Positions 51,441 to 59,761 of a stretch of 64,000 nt of DNA are shown piece after piece. The stretch is from Streptomyces sp. NBC_00557 (GTDB taxonomy: Bacteria; Actinomycetota; Actinomycetes; Streptomycetales; Streptomycetaceae), in assembly GCF_036345995.1 (NCBI RefSeq), contig NZ_CP107796.1, forward strand, positions 3,968,001 through 4,032,000, written 5' to 3'. Position 1 is the first letter of the stretch, and each line of letters begins with the position of its first letter. The position numbers and the translations under genes are program-made. A model generated the notes under the pieces. That model searched no databases. It had not been told where the DNA came from and was given only the letters and a program-made list of their open reading frames with translations.

Positions 51441-52421
51441 TTACGACGTCACCAGCAGCACTTTCCCCACGTGTCCGCTCTCCTCCACCACCCGGTGCCC
51501 CTCGGCCGCCTCCGCCATCGGCACCTCGCGGTCCACGACCGGACGGACATGCCCGCCGGCGACCAACGGCCACACGTGCTCCCGCACCGCCGCCACGATC
51601 GCCGCCTTCTCGCTCAGCGGCCGGGCCCGCAGCGAGGTCGCGCTGATCGCGGCCCGCTTGTTGAGCAGCGTGCCGATGTTCAGCTCACCCTTGACCCCGC
51701 CCTGCAGGCCGATGATCGCGAGCCGTCCGTTGACGGCGAGCGCCCGCACATTGCGGTCCAGGTACTTGGCCCCCATGTTGTCGAGGATCACATCGGCCCC
51801 CGCGCCATCGGTGGCCCGCTCGATCTCGGCGACGAAGTCCTGCTCCCGGTAGTTGATCAGGATGTCCGCGCCCAGCTCGGCACACCGCTCCAGCTTCTCC
51901 TTGGTGCCGGCGGTCACCGCGACCTTCGCCCCGACGGCCTTGGCGAGCTGGATCGCCATGGTGCCGATGCCGCTGGACCCACCGTGCACCAGCAGCGTCT
52001 CGCCGGGCCGCAGATGGGCGATCATGAACACGTTGGACCAGACGGTGCAGACCACCTCGGGCAGGGCCGCGGCCTGACTGAGGCCGACACCCTCGGGCAC
52101 GGGCAGCAGCTGCCCGGCCGGTACGACGACCTTCTCGGCGTAACCGCCGCCCGCGAGCAGCGCGCACACCTCGTCGCCGACGGCCCAGCCGGACACGCCG
52201 GGACCGAGCGCGGCGATCCTGCCGGAGCACTCCAGGCCGGGGTAGGGGGAGGCCCCGGGCGGCGGGTTGTAGAAGCCCTGCCGCTGCAGGATGTCCGCAC
52301 GGTTGACGGCGCTGGCCACCACCTCGACCAGCACCTCGCCCTCACCGGGCGCCGGGTCGGGCACCTCTGCCCACACCAGCGCCTCGGGACCACCAGGTTC
52401 GGGAATCGTGATCGCATGCAT
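51441..52421 (-). CDS. NAD(P)H-quinone oxidoreductase (zinc-independent MDR family)
   Basis: 326 residues from ATG 52421 (MHAITIPEPGGPEALVW). N-terminal catalytic domain with NRADILQRQGFYNPPPGASPYPGLECSG. Rossmann domain with the NADPH motif LVHGGSSGIGTMAIQLAKAVGA and the quinone-reductase VILDNMGAKYL segment; no zinc-ligand pattern. It matches the PIG3/QorA-like group, which reduces quinones with NADPH. It lies 79 bp downstream of the moeA gene, convergent with the Pro-rich protein gene. Confidence 0.95.
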   Translation of the reverse strand: MHAITIPEPGGPEALVWAEVPDPAPGEGEVLVEVVASAVNRADILQRQGFYNPPPGASPYPGLECSGRIAALGPGVSGWAVGDEVCALLAGGGYAEKVVVPAGQLLPVPEGVGLSQAAALPEVVCTVWSNVFMIAHLRPGETLLVHGGSSGIGTMAIQLAKAVGAKVAVTAGTKEKLERCAELGADILINYREQDFVAEIERATDGAGADVILDNMGAKYLDRNVRALAVNGRLAIIGLQGGVKGELNIGTLLNKRAAISATSLRARPLSEKAAIVAAVREHVWPLVAGGHVRPVVDREVPMAEAAEGHRVVEESGHVGKVLLVTS

Positions 52422-52497
52422 GCCCGTGACGCTACTCCCCACGACTGCGCCCCCGAGGCAGACCCGCTCGCCGGCGTCTATGGCGTGGGTTCCGGAC

Positions 52498-52511
52498 GTT
52501 TCACGTGAAAC
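52498..52511. other. Consensus parS site at the moeA stop codon
   Basis: GTTTCACGTGAAAC is an exact match to the Streptomyces ParB-binding consensus. It overlaps the last codons and stop of the moeA-like gene (reading F-T-stop on the minus strand). Streptomyces carry some twenty such sites clustered around oriC; finding one here places the window in the ori region. Confidence 0.92.
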
Positions 52512-53853
52512 ACACCTCGATTCCCGCGGTCGCCCACGGCAGTTCGAGCAGCTCGGTCTCCTCGCCCTGCCGGGCGCCACCGGGCGGTACGACGGCCAGC
52601 GCGTCGGCGGCGGCGATACCGCGGAGCATGGCCGGCCCGTTGTAGTGCAGCGGTACGGCATGGTCGCCGCGCAGCACCACGGGAATCAGCCGGGTGTCGT
52701 ACGGATGCCCCTGAACGGCGTCGCTGAGCGGCAGCGTGTACGGCTCGGGGGCCGGGTGGGCGGCCAGGGTGCGCACCAGCGGCTCGGCGAGCGTCAGCAG
52801 GCCGGACACGGCCGCGAGCGGGTTGCCGGGCAGACCGACGAGGTACTGGGCGTCCTTGGTGCGGGCCAGCAGCATGGGGTGGCCGGGGCGCACCTTCACG
52901 CCGTCGACGAGGAGTTCGGCGCCGAGGCGCTCCAGGATGGGGTGGACGTGGTCGACGGGACCGCCTGCCGTACCACCCGTGGTGACGATCAGGTCGGCCG
53001 CGGAGCCGCCGACGGCCTTGCGCAGGGCCTCGGCGTCGTCGCCGATCCGGCGTACGGAGATCACCTCGGCGCCGAGGGCGCGCAGCCACGGCGGCAGCAT
53101 CGGGCCGAGCGCGTCCCGGATCAGCCCGTCGTGGGGCAGCCCCTCGGTCAGCAGTTCGTCGCCGAGCACGAGGACTTCGGCACGCGGTCGCGGTACGGCG
53201 GTGACGGTGTCGTATCCGGCCGCCGCGGCGAGGCCCAGGACGGCCGGGGTGACCCGGGTGCCGATGGGCAGCAACTGGTCGCCGCTGCGGCACTCCTGGC
53301 CACGCGGGCGGATGTCCTGCCCGTGCTCGATCTCCCGCGTGGCGTGCAGTCGCCCCTGCGCGTCGGTCCGTCCGTGCTCGCTGCGCAGGACGGCGGTGGT
53401 GTCGGCGGGGATGCGGGCGCCGGTGGCGATGCGGACCGCCTCGCCGTCGGTGAGCGGTTCGGGCTGGGCGTGCCCGGCGAGCACTCCCTCGTCGCGCACC
53501 TCCCAGGGGCCGGGTCCGGCGACGGCCCAGCCGTCCATCGCGGAGGTGTCGAAGGAGGGCAGGTCGGTGAGCGCGTCGAGCGGGGCGGCCAGCACCAGGC
53601 CGAGGGCGTCGCCGAGCGGCACGGAGACGGGGGCGCGGCGCGTCCCGGCTCGTGCGGCGCGGGCGGCGATCTCGCGGGCCCGGTGCCAGGGGGCGGCCCG
53701 GTGCCGGTGGTCGCCGGGCGTCTCGGACCCCGGGGCGGGGGGCCGGTCCGTGTGGCCGTCCTTGGCTTCCCTCACGAGGGCCAGCGCCTCCTCGACGTCG
53801 AGGTCGTCGCCGTCCTCGGCGGGCGCCGCGGCGCGCGTTCCCGGGGCGGTCAT
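52501..53853 (-). CDS. moeA: MoeA-like molybdopterin molybdotransferase
   Basis: 450 residues from ATG 53853, overlapping the stop of the mobA-like gene (ATGA). MoeA domains are present: SFDTSAMDGWAV in the N-terminal part, RIATGARIPADTTAV, the MogA-like core with VLGDELL and IVTTGGTAGGPVDHV, KVRPGHPMLLART with VGLPGNPLAAVSG, and the C-terminal domain. It inserts molybdate into adenylylated molybdopterin to finish Moco. The first ~60 residues are a charged, disordered extension. An exact parS site occupies the end of the gene, constraining its last codons. Confidence 0.93.
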   Translation of the reverse strand: MTAPGTRAAAPAEDGDDLDVEEALALVREAKDGHTDRPPAPGSETPGDHRHRAAPWHRAREIAARAARAGTRRAPVSVPLGDALGLVLAAPLDALTDLPSFDTSAMDGWAVAGPGPWEVRDEGVLAGHAQPEPLTDGEAVRIATGARIPADTTAVLRSEHGRTDAQGRLHATREIEHGQDIRPRGQECRSGDQLLPIGTRVTPAVLGLAAAAGYDTVTAVPRPRAEVLVLGDELLTEGLPHDGLIRDALGPMLPPWLRALGAEVISVRRIGDDAEALRKAVGGSAADLIVTTGGTAGGPVDHVHPILERLGAELLVDGVKVRPGHPMLLARTKDAQYLVGLPGNPLAAVSGLLTLAEPLVRTLAAHPAPEPYTLPLSDAVQGHPYDTRLIPVVLRGDHAVPLHYNGPAMLRGIAAADALAVVPPGGARQGEETELLELPWATAGIEVCFT

Positions 53854-54761
53854 CCGGCGTCCGGGGCGCTCGGGCCCCCGCTGCTCGCTTCCTTGCCCCC
53901 GGCGTTCTCTTCCTCCCAGCGCAGCGCGAGCGCGGCGGCCTTGCGGGCGGCTTCGGCGACGGTCTCGGGGCCGCCCTTGCCCTGCGCGGCGGCGTAGCCG
54001 ACGAGGAAGGTGGTCAGCGGGGCTGCGGGCCGGGCCACGCCGTGCGCGGCGTCACGGGCCAGGTCGAGCAGGACGCCGGTGTCGACGTCGAGGTCGATGC
54101 CCAGCTCGTCCTTGACTGCGGAAATCCATTCATCCAACACGTGCCCATGCTCCCTGATGCGTGCCCTGGCGTTGACGAGGTCGTCCCAGGTGTCGCAGTC
54201 GAAGGACGCGAGCGGGTCCGGGACGCGGGTGAGCTTGAGGGCGCCGGTCAGCCGGCGCAGGGGCAGTCCGCTCAGGCCGTCGGGCCCGGCCGCGAGGTCG
54301 GCCAGCTCGCGGCGGAGCACGGCGGTGCGGTAGGCGGCCACGAGCGGCTGGTCGCGGCCGTCGGCGTCGGTGAGCAGCGCACCGTCGGCCCCGGTGTCGC
54401 CGAGAGCGGCCAGCAGGCGCCGCAGCGTGGCCGGCCGGAGGAACGGCAGGTCGGCGGAGAGGACGACGGCGTGCTCGGCCTCGGCGAGCCGCAGTCCGGC
54501 CTCCAGCGCGGCGACCGGTCCGGCCCCGGGCGGCTCCTCGCGCGCCCACAGCACCGGCCGCGCGGTGGGCCGTCGGTCGGCCACCACCACGGTCGTCCCG
54601 GCGTCCGCGCAGGCGGCCAGGACCCGGTCGAGCAGTGGCCGGCCCCCAACTCGCAGACCGGGCTTGTCGGCCCCGCCGAGCCGTCGGGCGGCGCCTCCGG
54701 CCAGCACGACGGCGTCGTACGGCATGGGCGTCGCCGGCGCGGCGGGGGCGTTGTCGGTCAC
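53850..54761 (-). CDS. mobA: MobA-like nucleotidyltransferase fused to DUF6457-type domain
   Basis: 303 residues from GTG 54761; ATG 54725 would give a start just before the domain. Residues ~13-200 are a molybdenum cofactor guanylyltransferase: VVLAGGAARRLGGADKPGL (nucleotide loop), GPVAALEAGL, LSADLPFL and FDCDTWDDL. The C-terminal ~85 residues (LDEWISAVKDELGIDLDVD...PLTTFLVGYAAAQGK) are a separate helical DUF6457 domain often fused to or next to MobA in actinobacteria. It probably attaches GMP to Moco. Two-gene operon with moeA. Confidence 0.9.
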   Translation of the reverse strand: MTDNAPAAPATPMPYDAVVLAGGAARRLGGADKPGLRVGGRPLLDRVLAACADAGTTVVVADRRPTARPVLWAREEPPGAGPVAALEAGLRLAEAEHAVVLSADLPFLRPATLRRLLAALGDTGADGALLTDADGRDQPLVAAYRTAVLRRELADLAAGPDGLSGLPLRRLTGALKLTRVPDPLASFDCDTWDDLVNARARIREHGHVLDEWISAVKDELGIDLDVDTGVLLDLARDAAHGVARPAAPLTTFLVGYAAAQGKGGPETVAEAARKAAALALRWEEENAGGKEASSGGPSAPDAG

Positions 54762-54831
54762 CCCCCGAGTATGTCCCGGGAGGCGCCGCTTTGTATCTCC
54801 CGCGGGGCCTTGCCCGCAGGCCCCGCGAGTG

Positions 54832-56280
54832 TCACAGCGTGCGCAGGAGCACCGCGGGCTGCTCCACGCAGTCCGCCACATACCGCAGGAAGCCGCCGGC
54901 CGTGCCGCCGTCGCACACCCGGTGGTCGAAGGTCAGCGAGAGCTGGACGACCTGGCGCACGGCGAGCTCGCCCTCGTGCACCCAGGGTTTGGGGACGATC
55001 CGGCCGACGCCGAGCATCGCGGCCTCGGGGTGGTTGATGATCGGGGTGGAGCCGTCGACGCCGAAGACCCCGTAGTTGTTCAACGTGAAGGTCCCGCCGG
55101 TGAGCTCGCCGGGTGTCAGCGTCCCGGCGCGCGCGGCCTCGGTGAGCCGGGCGAATTCGGCGGTCAGCGCCTCGGCATCGCGCGCGTGAGCGTCCCGGAC
55201 CACCGGCACGACGAGCCCGCGGTCGGTCTGTGCGGCGAACCCGAGGTGCACATGGTCGAGCTGGACGACCTCGCGGGCCTCGGTGTCGACGAAGGAGTTC
55301 AGCTCGGGGAACCGGGCGAGGGCGGCCGTGCAGATGCGGGCGAGCAGCGCGATGAGGGAGATCTTCGGCCCGCCCGCCGCGTTCATGGCGGCACGCGCGC
55401 GCATGAGCTCGGTCGCGTCGGCGTCGACCCAGCAGGTGGCGTCCGGGATCTCCCGGCGGCTGCGGGAGAGCTTGTCGGCGACGGCGCCGCGGACGCCCTT
55501 GAGCGGGACGCGGGTGCCTGCGGCGCGCGCACCGGGAGCGGCGGCGGGCGCCTGCCGGGCGGGGGCCGCGTGGGCGTCCTGTGCCGCGGGTGCCGCGGCG
55601 GCCTTGGCCCGCAGCGCGTTCTCGACGTCCGCGCGCAGGATCAGCCCGTCAGGGCCCGAACCGGCCAGCTGCCGCAGGTCCACACCGCCCTCCCGGGCGA
55701 GCCGGCGGACCAGGGGGGAGATCACGGGCACCGGGCCCTCGGCATGGGGTGCGCCCACGCGCGCGTGGGCGGTCCCGCCGGCTGCCGTACCCGTCGGCGC
55801 GGCAGGCGCCGGAGCGTCCGCCCGGGCTGCCCCGGCGGCCGCGTCCGGGCTGTGCCCTCCGTCCGGGCGCGTCCCCCGGGGCGCGCTCGCGGTACGGCCC
55901 GTCCCGGTACTGCCGTTCGCGGCGGCCGGACCCGTCGGCGCCGGCCGCACCCTGCGGCGCCGGGCCGGGGCCTGTGACGTGCCGTATCCGACCAGGACGT
56001 TGCCGGATCCCTCGCCGTCCCCGGAGGGGGCCTGCGGGCCCACGGCCACCGTCAGCAGCGGTGCGCCGACCGGCAGTTCGGTGCCCTCCTCGCCGAGGAG
56101 GGCGGTGACCACGCCGCCGTACGGACAGGGCACCTCGACCATCGCCTTGGCCGTCTCCACCTCGACGACCGGCTGGTCGACGTCGACGACGTCGCCGACC
56201 CGGACCAGCCAGCGGACGATCTCCGCCTCGGTGAGGCCCTCGCCGAGGTCGGGGAGCTTGAACTCCAGCACCTGTGCCAT
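54832..56280 (-). CDS. bkdC: Branched-chain alpha-keto acid dehydrogenase E2 (second cluster)
   Basis: 482 residues from ATG 56280, overlapping the E1beta stop. Lipoyl domain with Lys45 in VETAKAMVE, and a long Ala/Pro/Gly linker of ~90 residues. The subunit-binding domain is VRRLAREGGVDLRQLAGSGPDG, and the acyltransferase domain ends with FDHRVCDG carrying His453 and Asp457. Function is as for the first cluster. Length and linker differ from the first E2, so the two E2 cores may not be exchangeable. Last gene of the E1alpha-E1beta-E2 operon; no clear hairpin follows in the 70 bp before mobA. Confidence 0.94.
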   Translation of the reverse strand: MAQVLEFKLPDLGEGLTEAEIVRWLVRVGDVVDVDQPVVEVETAKAMVEVPCPYGGVVTALLGEEGTELPVGAPLLTVAVGPQAPSGDGEGSGNVLVGYGTSQAPARRRRVRPAPTGPAAANGSTGTGRTASAPRGTRPDGGHSPDAAAGAARADAPAPAAPTGTAAGGTAHARVGAPHAEGPVPVISPLVRRLAREGGVDLRQLAGSGPDGLILRADVENALRAKAAAAPAAQDAHAAPARQAPAAAPGARAAGTRVPLKGVRGAVADKLSRSRREIPDATCWVDADATELMRARAAMNAAGGPKISLIALLARICTAALARFPELNSFVDTEAREVVQLDHVHLGFAAQTDRGLVVPVVRDAHARDAEALTAEFARLTEAARAGTLTPGELTGGTFTLNNYGVFGVDGSTPIINHPEAAMLGVGRIVPKPWVHEGELAVRQVVQLSLTFDHRVCDGGTAGGFLRYVADCVEQPAVLLRTL

Positions 56281-57284
56281 CAGCCCTCGGCCTCCCACTG
56301 CAGCCGGGCCACGGCGTCCAGAATGCGGTCGACGCCGGGCAGATGGTGCCGCTCCAGCATGGGCGGCGGGTAGGGGATGTCGAAGCCGGCCACGCGCAGC
56401 ACCGGCGCCTCCAGGTGATGGAAGCAGCGCTCGGTGATCCGGGCCGCGATCTCGCCGCCCGGCCCGCCGAACCCGGTGGACTCGTGGACGACGACCGCGC
56501 GTCCGGTGCGCCGTACGGCCGCGCAGACCGTCTCGTCGTCGAACGGCACCAGCGAGCGCAGGTCGATCACTTCCAGGTCCCAGCCCTCGGCCTGCGCGGC
56601 CTCGGCGGCCTCCAGGCAGACCGGCAGGGAGGGACCGTAGGTGATCAGCGTGGCGCTGCTGCCCGGGCGGCGGACGACCGCCCGTCCGATGGGCTCCACG
56701 TCCGTGGGGTGCTCGGGGTTCCAGGAGTCCTTCGACCAGTACAGGCGCTTGGGCTCCAGGAAGACGACCGGGTCGTCGGAGGCGATGGCCTGGCGCAGCA
56801 GTCCGTAGGCGTCGGCGACCGTCGCGGGCGTGACGACGTGCAGGCCCGGCGTGGCCATGTAGTAGGCCTCGGAGGAGTCGCTGTGGTGCTCGACGCCGCC
56901 GATGCCGCCGCCGTAGGGGACGCGCACGGTGATCGGCAGGGGCATCCTGCCGCGCGTGCGGTTGCGCATCCGGGAGACATGGCTGACGAGCTGCTCGAAC
57001 GCCGGGTAGGCGAACGCGTCGAACTGCATCTCCACCACCGGCCTGAGGCCGTACATGGCCATGCCGACGGCGGTGCCGAGGATGCCGGCCTCGGCGAGCG
57101 GGGTGTCGGTGCAGCGGTCCTCGCCGAACTCCTTGGCGAGGCCGTCGGTGATCCGGAAGACACCGCCGAGGGTGCCGACGTCCTCGCCCATGACGTGCAC
57201 GGCGGGGTCGGCGGCCATCGCGTCGCGCAGCGCGCGCGTGAGGGCCTGCGCCATGGTGGCGGGCTTGACGGCGACGGTGGTCAT
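56280..57284 (-). CDS. bkdB: Branched-chain alpha-keto acid dehydrogenase E1 beta (second cluster)
   Basis: 334 residues; its ATG overlaps the E1alpha stop and its stop overlaps the E2 start. Conserved segments are MGEDVGTLGGVFRITDGLA, DTPLAEAGILGTAVGMAMYGL, RVPYGGGIGGVEHHSDSSEAYY and VHESTGFGGPGGEIAARI. Beta subunit of the thiamine-dependent decarboxylase. The tight overlaps here contrast with the 1 and 20 bp gaps of the first cluster. Confidence 0.95.
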   Translation of the reverse strand: MTTVAVKPATMAQALTRALRDAMAADPAVHVMGEDVGTLGGVFRITDGLAKEFGEDRCTDTPLAEAGILGTAVGMAMYGLRPVVEMQFDAFAYPAFEQLVSHVSRMRNRTRGRMPLPITVRVPYGGGIGGVEHHSDSSEAYYMATPGLHVVTPATVADAYGLLRQAIASDDPVVFLEPKRLYWSKDSWNPEHPTDVEPIGRAVVRRPGSSATLITYGPSLPVCLEAAEAAQAEGWDLEVIDLRSLVPFDDETVCAAVRRTGRAVVVHESTGFGGPGGEIAARITERCFHHLEAPVLRVAGFDIPYPPPMLERHHLPGVDRILDAVARLQWEAEG

Positions 57285-58435
57285 CGGGCGCCGCCTTCCT
57301 GCGCGCCGTGCTGCTCCTGCTCGGCCTCCAGCTCGGCCCTGAGCAGGGCGCGCTGTTCGCGCAGCTGGGCGGTGGTCTCGGCGTAGACGTGGTCGAAGAG
57401 GGCCATCGGGTCCAGCTCGGGATCGCGGTTCATGCGTTCACGCAGGGAGGCGGCCATCGCCTCGGCGTCCTGGCGGGCGGCCTCGATGCCGGCCTCGTCA
57501 AGCAGTCCGCGCTCGGTCAGCTCCGCCTCCAGCAGCTCGATCGGGTCGTGGGCGCGCCACGCCTCGACCTCGGCGTCGCCGCGGTAGCGGGTGGCGTCGT
57601 CGGCGTTGGTGTGGGCGTCGATCCGGTAGGTCACCGCCTCCACCAGGGTCGGTCCGCCGCCCGCACGCGCCCGCCGTACGGCGTCGCTGAGGACCTCATG
57701 CACGGCCGCGGCGTCGTTTCCGTCGACCAGCCGGCCCGGCATGCCGTACCCGACGGCCTTGTGGGCCAGGGAGGGGGCGGCGGTCTGCTTGGCGAGCGGG
57801 ACGGAGATCGCGAAGCCGTTGTTCTGCACGAGGAAGACGACCGGGGCCTGCCAGACGGCGGCGAAGTTCAGCGCCTCGTGGAAGTCGCCCTCGCTGGTGC
57901 CGCCGTCGCCGACCATGGCGAGGGCGACGACGTCGTCGCCCTTGAGGCGGGCGGCGTGCGCGAGGCCCACGGCGTGCGGCAGCTGTGTGGCCAGCGGGGT
58001 GGACAGGGGGGCGACGCGGTGTTCGTAGGGGTCGTAGCCGCTGTGCCAGTCGCCGCGCAGCAGGGTGAGGGCCTCCACGGGGTCCACACCGCGGGCGACG
58101 ACGGCGAGGGTGTCGCGGTAGCTGGGGAAGAGCCAGTCGCGCTCTTCGAGGGCCAGGGCGGCGGCGACCTCGCAGGCCTCCTGGCCGGTGCTGGAGGGGT
58201 AGACGGCGAGGCGGCCCTGCTTGGTGAGCGCGGTGGCCTGCGTGTTGTAGCGGCGGCCGCGCACCAGCTGGGCGTGGAGCCGGCGCAGCAGGTCGGGGTC
58301 GGCCTTGGCGACCGCCTCGGTGCCGAGGACGCGGTAGGGCTCGGCGTCGGGCAGCAGCGGCGCGGGGTCCGTACGGGGCTGCCAGGCGGGCGGCGGCGAT
58401 GGCCGGTACGCGCCCCGCTGCTCCAGAACCGTCAT
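57281..58435 (-). CDS. bkdA: Branched-chain alpha-keto acid dehydrogenase E1 alpha (second cluster)
   Basis: 384 residues from ATG 58435, with GAGGAGGTGCCGTC upstream. The thiamine pyrophosphate motif runs from GDGGTSEGDF to VQNN with normal spacing. Unlike the first-cluster E1alpha, it has no Gly/Thr/Lys tail. First gene of the operon, transcribed away from the Lrp-type regulator. The shared 174 bp promoter region contains a PaaR-like palindrome and a 32 bp inverted repeat. Confidence 0.95.
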   Translation of the reverse strand: MTVLEQRGAYRPSPPPAWQPRTDPAPLLPDAEPYRVLGTEAVAKADPDLLRRLHAQLVRGRRYNTQATALTKQGRLAVYPSSTGQEACEVAAALALEERDWLFPSYRDTLAVVARGVDPVEALTLLRGDWHSGYDPYEHRVAPLSTPLATQLPHAVGLAHAARLKGDDVVALAMVGDGGTSEGDFHEALNFAAVWQAPVVFLVQNNGFAISVPLAKQTAAPSLAHKAVGYGMPGRLVDGNDAAAVHEVLSDAVRRARAGGGPTLVEAVTYRIDAHTNADDATRYRGDAEVEAWRAHDPIELLEAELTERGLLDEAGIEAARQDAEAMAASLRERMNRDPELDPMALFDHVYAETTAQLREQRALLRAELEAEQEQHGAQEGGAR

Positions 58436-58494
58436 GACGGCACCTCCTCGTGGGAGCGGCTACGAAGGCGCATCGGCTGTGAGGCGCCTCACCA

Positions 58495-58508
58495 ACCGAT
58501 TGTTCGGT
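58495..58508. promoter_or_regulatory. PaaR-like operator in the bkd2/lrp promoter region
   Basis: ACCGATTGTTCGGT, one base from the ACCGNNCGNNCGGT core that I recall for the TetR-type regulator PaaR. A matching site lies in the paaN promoter region at 61332. Probable operator of the TetR gene at 59174-59761 or a relative. Confidence 0.5.
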
Positions 58509-58537
58509 CGCCGGCACATTTTGGCTACAGGCGGCTC

Positions 58538-58569
58538 CAGGCTGTGGACAAACGGTTCTCCACAGCCTG
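58538..58569. promoter_or_regulatory. 11 bp inverted repeat with two DnaA-box-like sequences
   Basis: CAGGCTGTGGA and TCCACAGCCTG form a perfect inverted repeat around a 10 base spacer, 41-72 bases upstream of the Lrp gene. The inner parts contain TGTGGACAA (58543-58551, reverse of the DnaA box TTGTCCACA) and TTCTCCACA (58556-58564). It could be the Lrp autoregulatory site, a DnaA target, or both. Confidence 0.55.
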
Positions 58570-58609
58570 CAATGAACGCAGGACGTCCACGGCGAGGGAG
58601 CGGGGGGCA

Positions 58610-59110
58610 ATGGCAGCTGAACAAATGGCCGACGGACCGCAGAACGGTGCCGCGCTGCCGCCGCCGCGCCCGCTGGACGCGATCGACCAGGACATCCTGA
58701 AGATGCTGCAGGCGGACGGCCGCGCCTCCATACGGTCGGTCGCCGAACGGGTCCACGTATCGCGCGCCAACGCCTACGCGCGCATCAACCGGCTGGTCGA
58801 GGACGGCGTCATCCGCGGGTTCAGCGCGCGCGTGGACCACGAGCGGGCGGGGCACGGCACCTCGGCGTACATCACGCTGAAGATCGTCCAGAACACCTGG
58901 CGCACGGTCCGCGAGCAGCTCAGACAGCTGCCCGGCGCCTCCCACATCGCGCTCGTGGGCGGCGACTTCGACGTGCTGCTGCTGGTGCACACGCCCGACA
59001 ACAGGGCGCTGCGCGAACTGGTGCTGACCCGGCTCCAGGCCATCCCCGAGGTGCTCAGCACCCGCACGCTGCTGGTGTTCGAGGAGGAGGACGTGGAGCC
59101 GGAGGCGTGA
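58610..59110 (+). CDS. Lrp/AsnC family regulator, probable bkd regulator
   Basis: 166 residues from ATG 58610. N-terminal winged helix at ~22-75 (DQDILKMLQADGRASIRSVAERVHVSRANAYARINRLVEDGVIRGF) and C-terminal RAM effector domain (~85-160: TSAYITLKIV, ASHIALVGGDFDVLLLVHTPD). It is divergent from the second E1alpha gene, the classic arrangement for Lrp-type activators of branched-chain keto acid dehydrogenase that sense amino acids. The promoter region between them holds the dyads described separately. Target and ligand are inferred from context. Confidence 0.93.
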   Translation: MAAEQMADGPQNGAALPPPRPLDAIDQDILKMLQADGRASIRSVAERVHVSRANAYARINRLVEDGVIRGFSARVDHERAGHGTSAYITLKIVQNTWRTVREQLRQLPGASHIALVGGDFDVLLLVHTPDNRALRELVLTRLQAIPEVLSTRTLLVFEEEDVEPEA

Positions 59111-59123
59111 ATCCGGGGCGGCC

Positions 59124-59192
59124 GGTGCCGGCTCTGCTTCAGGCCCGGTGCCGGCTCTGCTTCAAGCTCCGTGTCAGCTCTGCTTCAGGCCC
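59124..59192. repeat. Three 23 bp tandem units at the TetR gene 3' end
   Basis: Units start at 59124, 59147 and 59170 (GGTGCCGGCTCTGCTTCAGG plus CCC, with changes in the later ones). The third unit contains the stop codon and last codons of the minus-strand TetR gene, so the array looks like duplication of a gene end. Confidence 0.8.
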
Positions 59193-59761
59193 GCGAAGGC
59201 CAGCCGTACGACCGCGTCGGCGACCTCGCGTTCACCGGCGCCCCGCGGGTCCGGCCGGTACCACTCCACGATCGAGTTGATCATCCCGAAGACCAGCCGG
59301 GTGGCCAGCCGGAACTCCACGTCGCCGCGCACGTCCCCGTCCGCCGCCGCCGCCTTCAGCAGCTGCGCGACCCGGTGGTCGAAGTCGCGCCGCCGCTCCA
59401 GCGCCCACCGCTCGGTCGCGGTGTTGCCGCGCACGCGCAGCAGCAGCGTCACGTACGGCAGCTCGCGGATGAGCACCTCGACCATGCGCCGTACCACGTG
59501 CTCGAGGCGGTCGACGGGCCGCCCCACGCGCGCGTGCTCCTCGTCCAGGATCGCGAACAGGCCGTCCAGGGCACGGCTGACGGCCCGCCGCAGCAGCTCC
59601 TCCTTGCCGCTGACGTGGTGGTATATCGACGACTTGGAGATGCCGGCCGCCTTCGACAGGTGCTCCATGGAGGTGCCGTCGTAACCGCGCTCGATGAAGA
59701 CCTGGACGGCGACGGAGAGCAGCGTCTCGGGCGTGTAGGTGTCGCGCTTGGCCGTGGTCAT
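59174..59761 (-). CDS. TetR family regulator, PaaR-like candidate
   Basis: 195 residues from ATG 59761, overlapping the stop of the 3-hydroxyacyl-CoA dehydrogenase gene (ATGA). N-terminal HTH is typical (ETLLSVAVQVFIERGYDGTSMEHLSKAAGISKSSIYHHVSGKEELL); the rest is the helical ligand-binding domain. Co-transcription with a PaaH-like gene and closeness to paaN fit a repressor of phenylacetate/aromatic acid catabolism. The palindrome ACCGATCGTTCGGT in the paaN promoter region supports this. Ligands of such repressors are acyl- or phenylacetyl-CoA. Confidence 0.88.
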   Translation of the reverse strand: MTTAKRDTYTPETLLSVAVQVFIERGYDGTSMEHLSKAAGISKSSIYHHVSGKEELLRRAVSRALDGLFAILDEEHARVGRPVDRLEHVVRRMVEVLIRELPYVTLLLRVRGNTATERWALERRRDFDHRVAQLLKAAAADGDVRGDVEFRLATRLVFGMINSIVEWYRPDPRGAGEREVADAVVRLAFAGLKQS

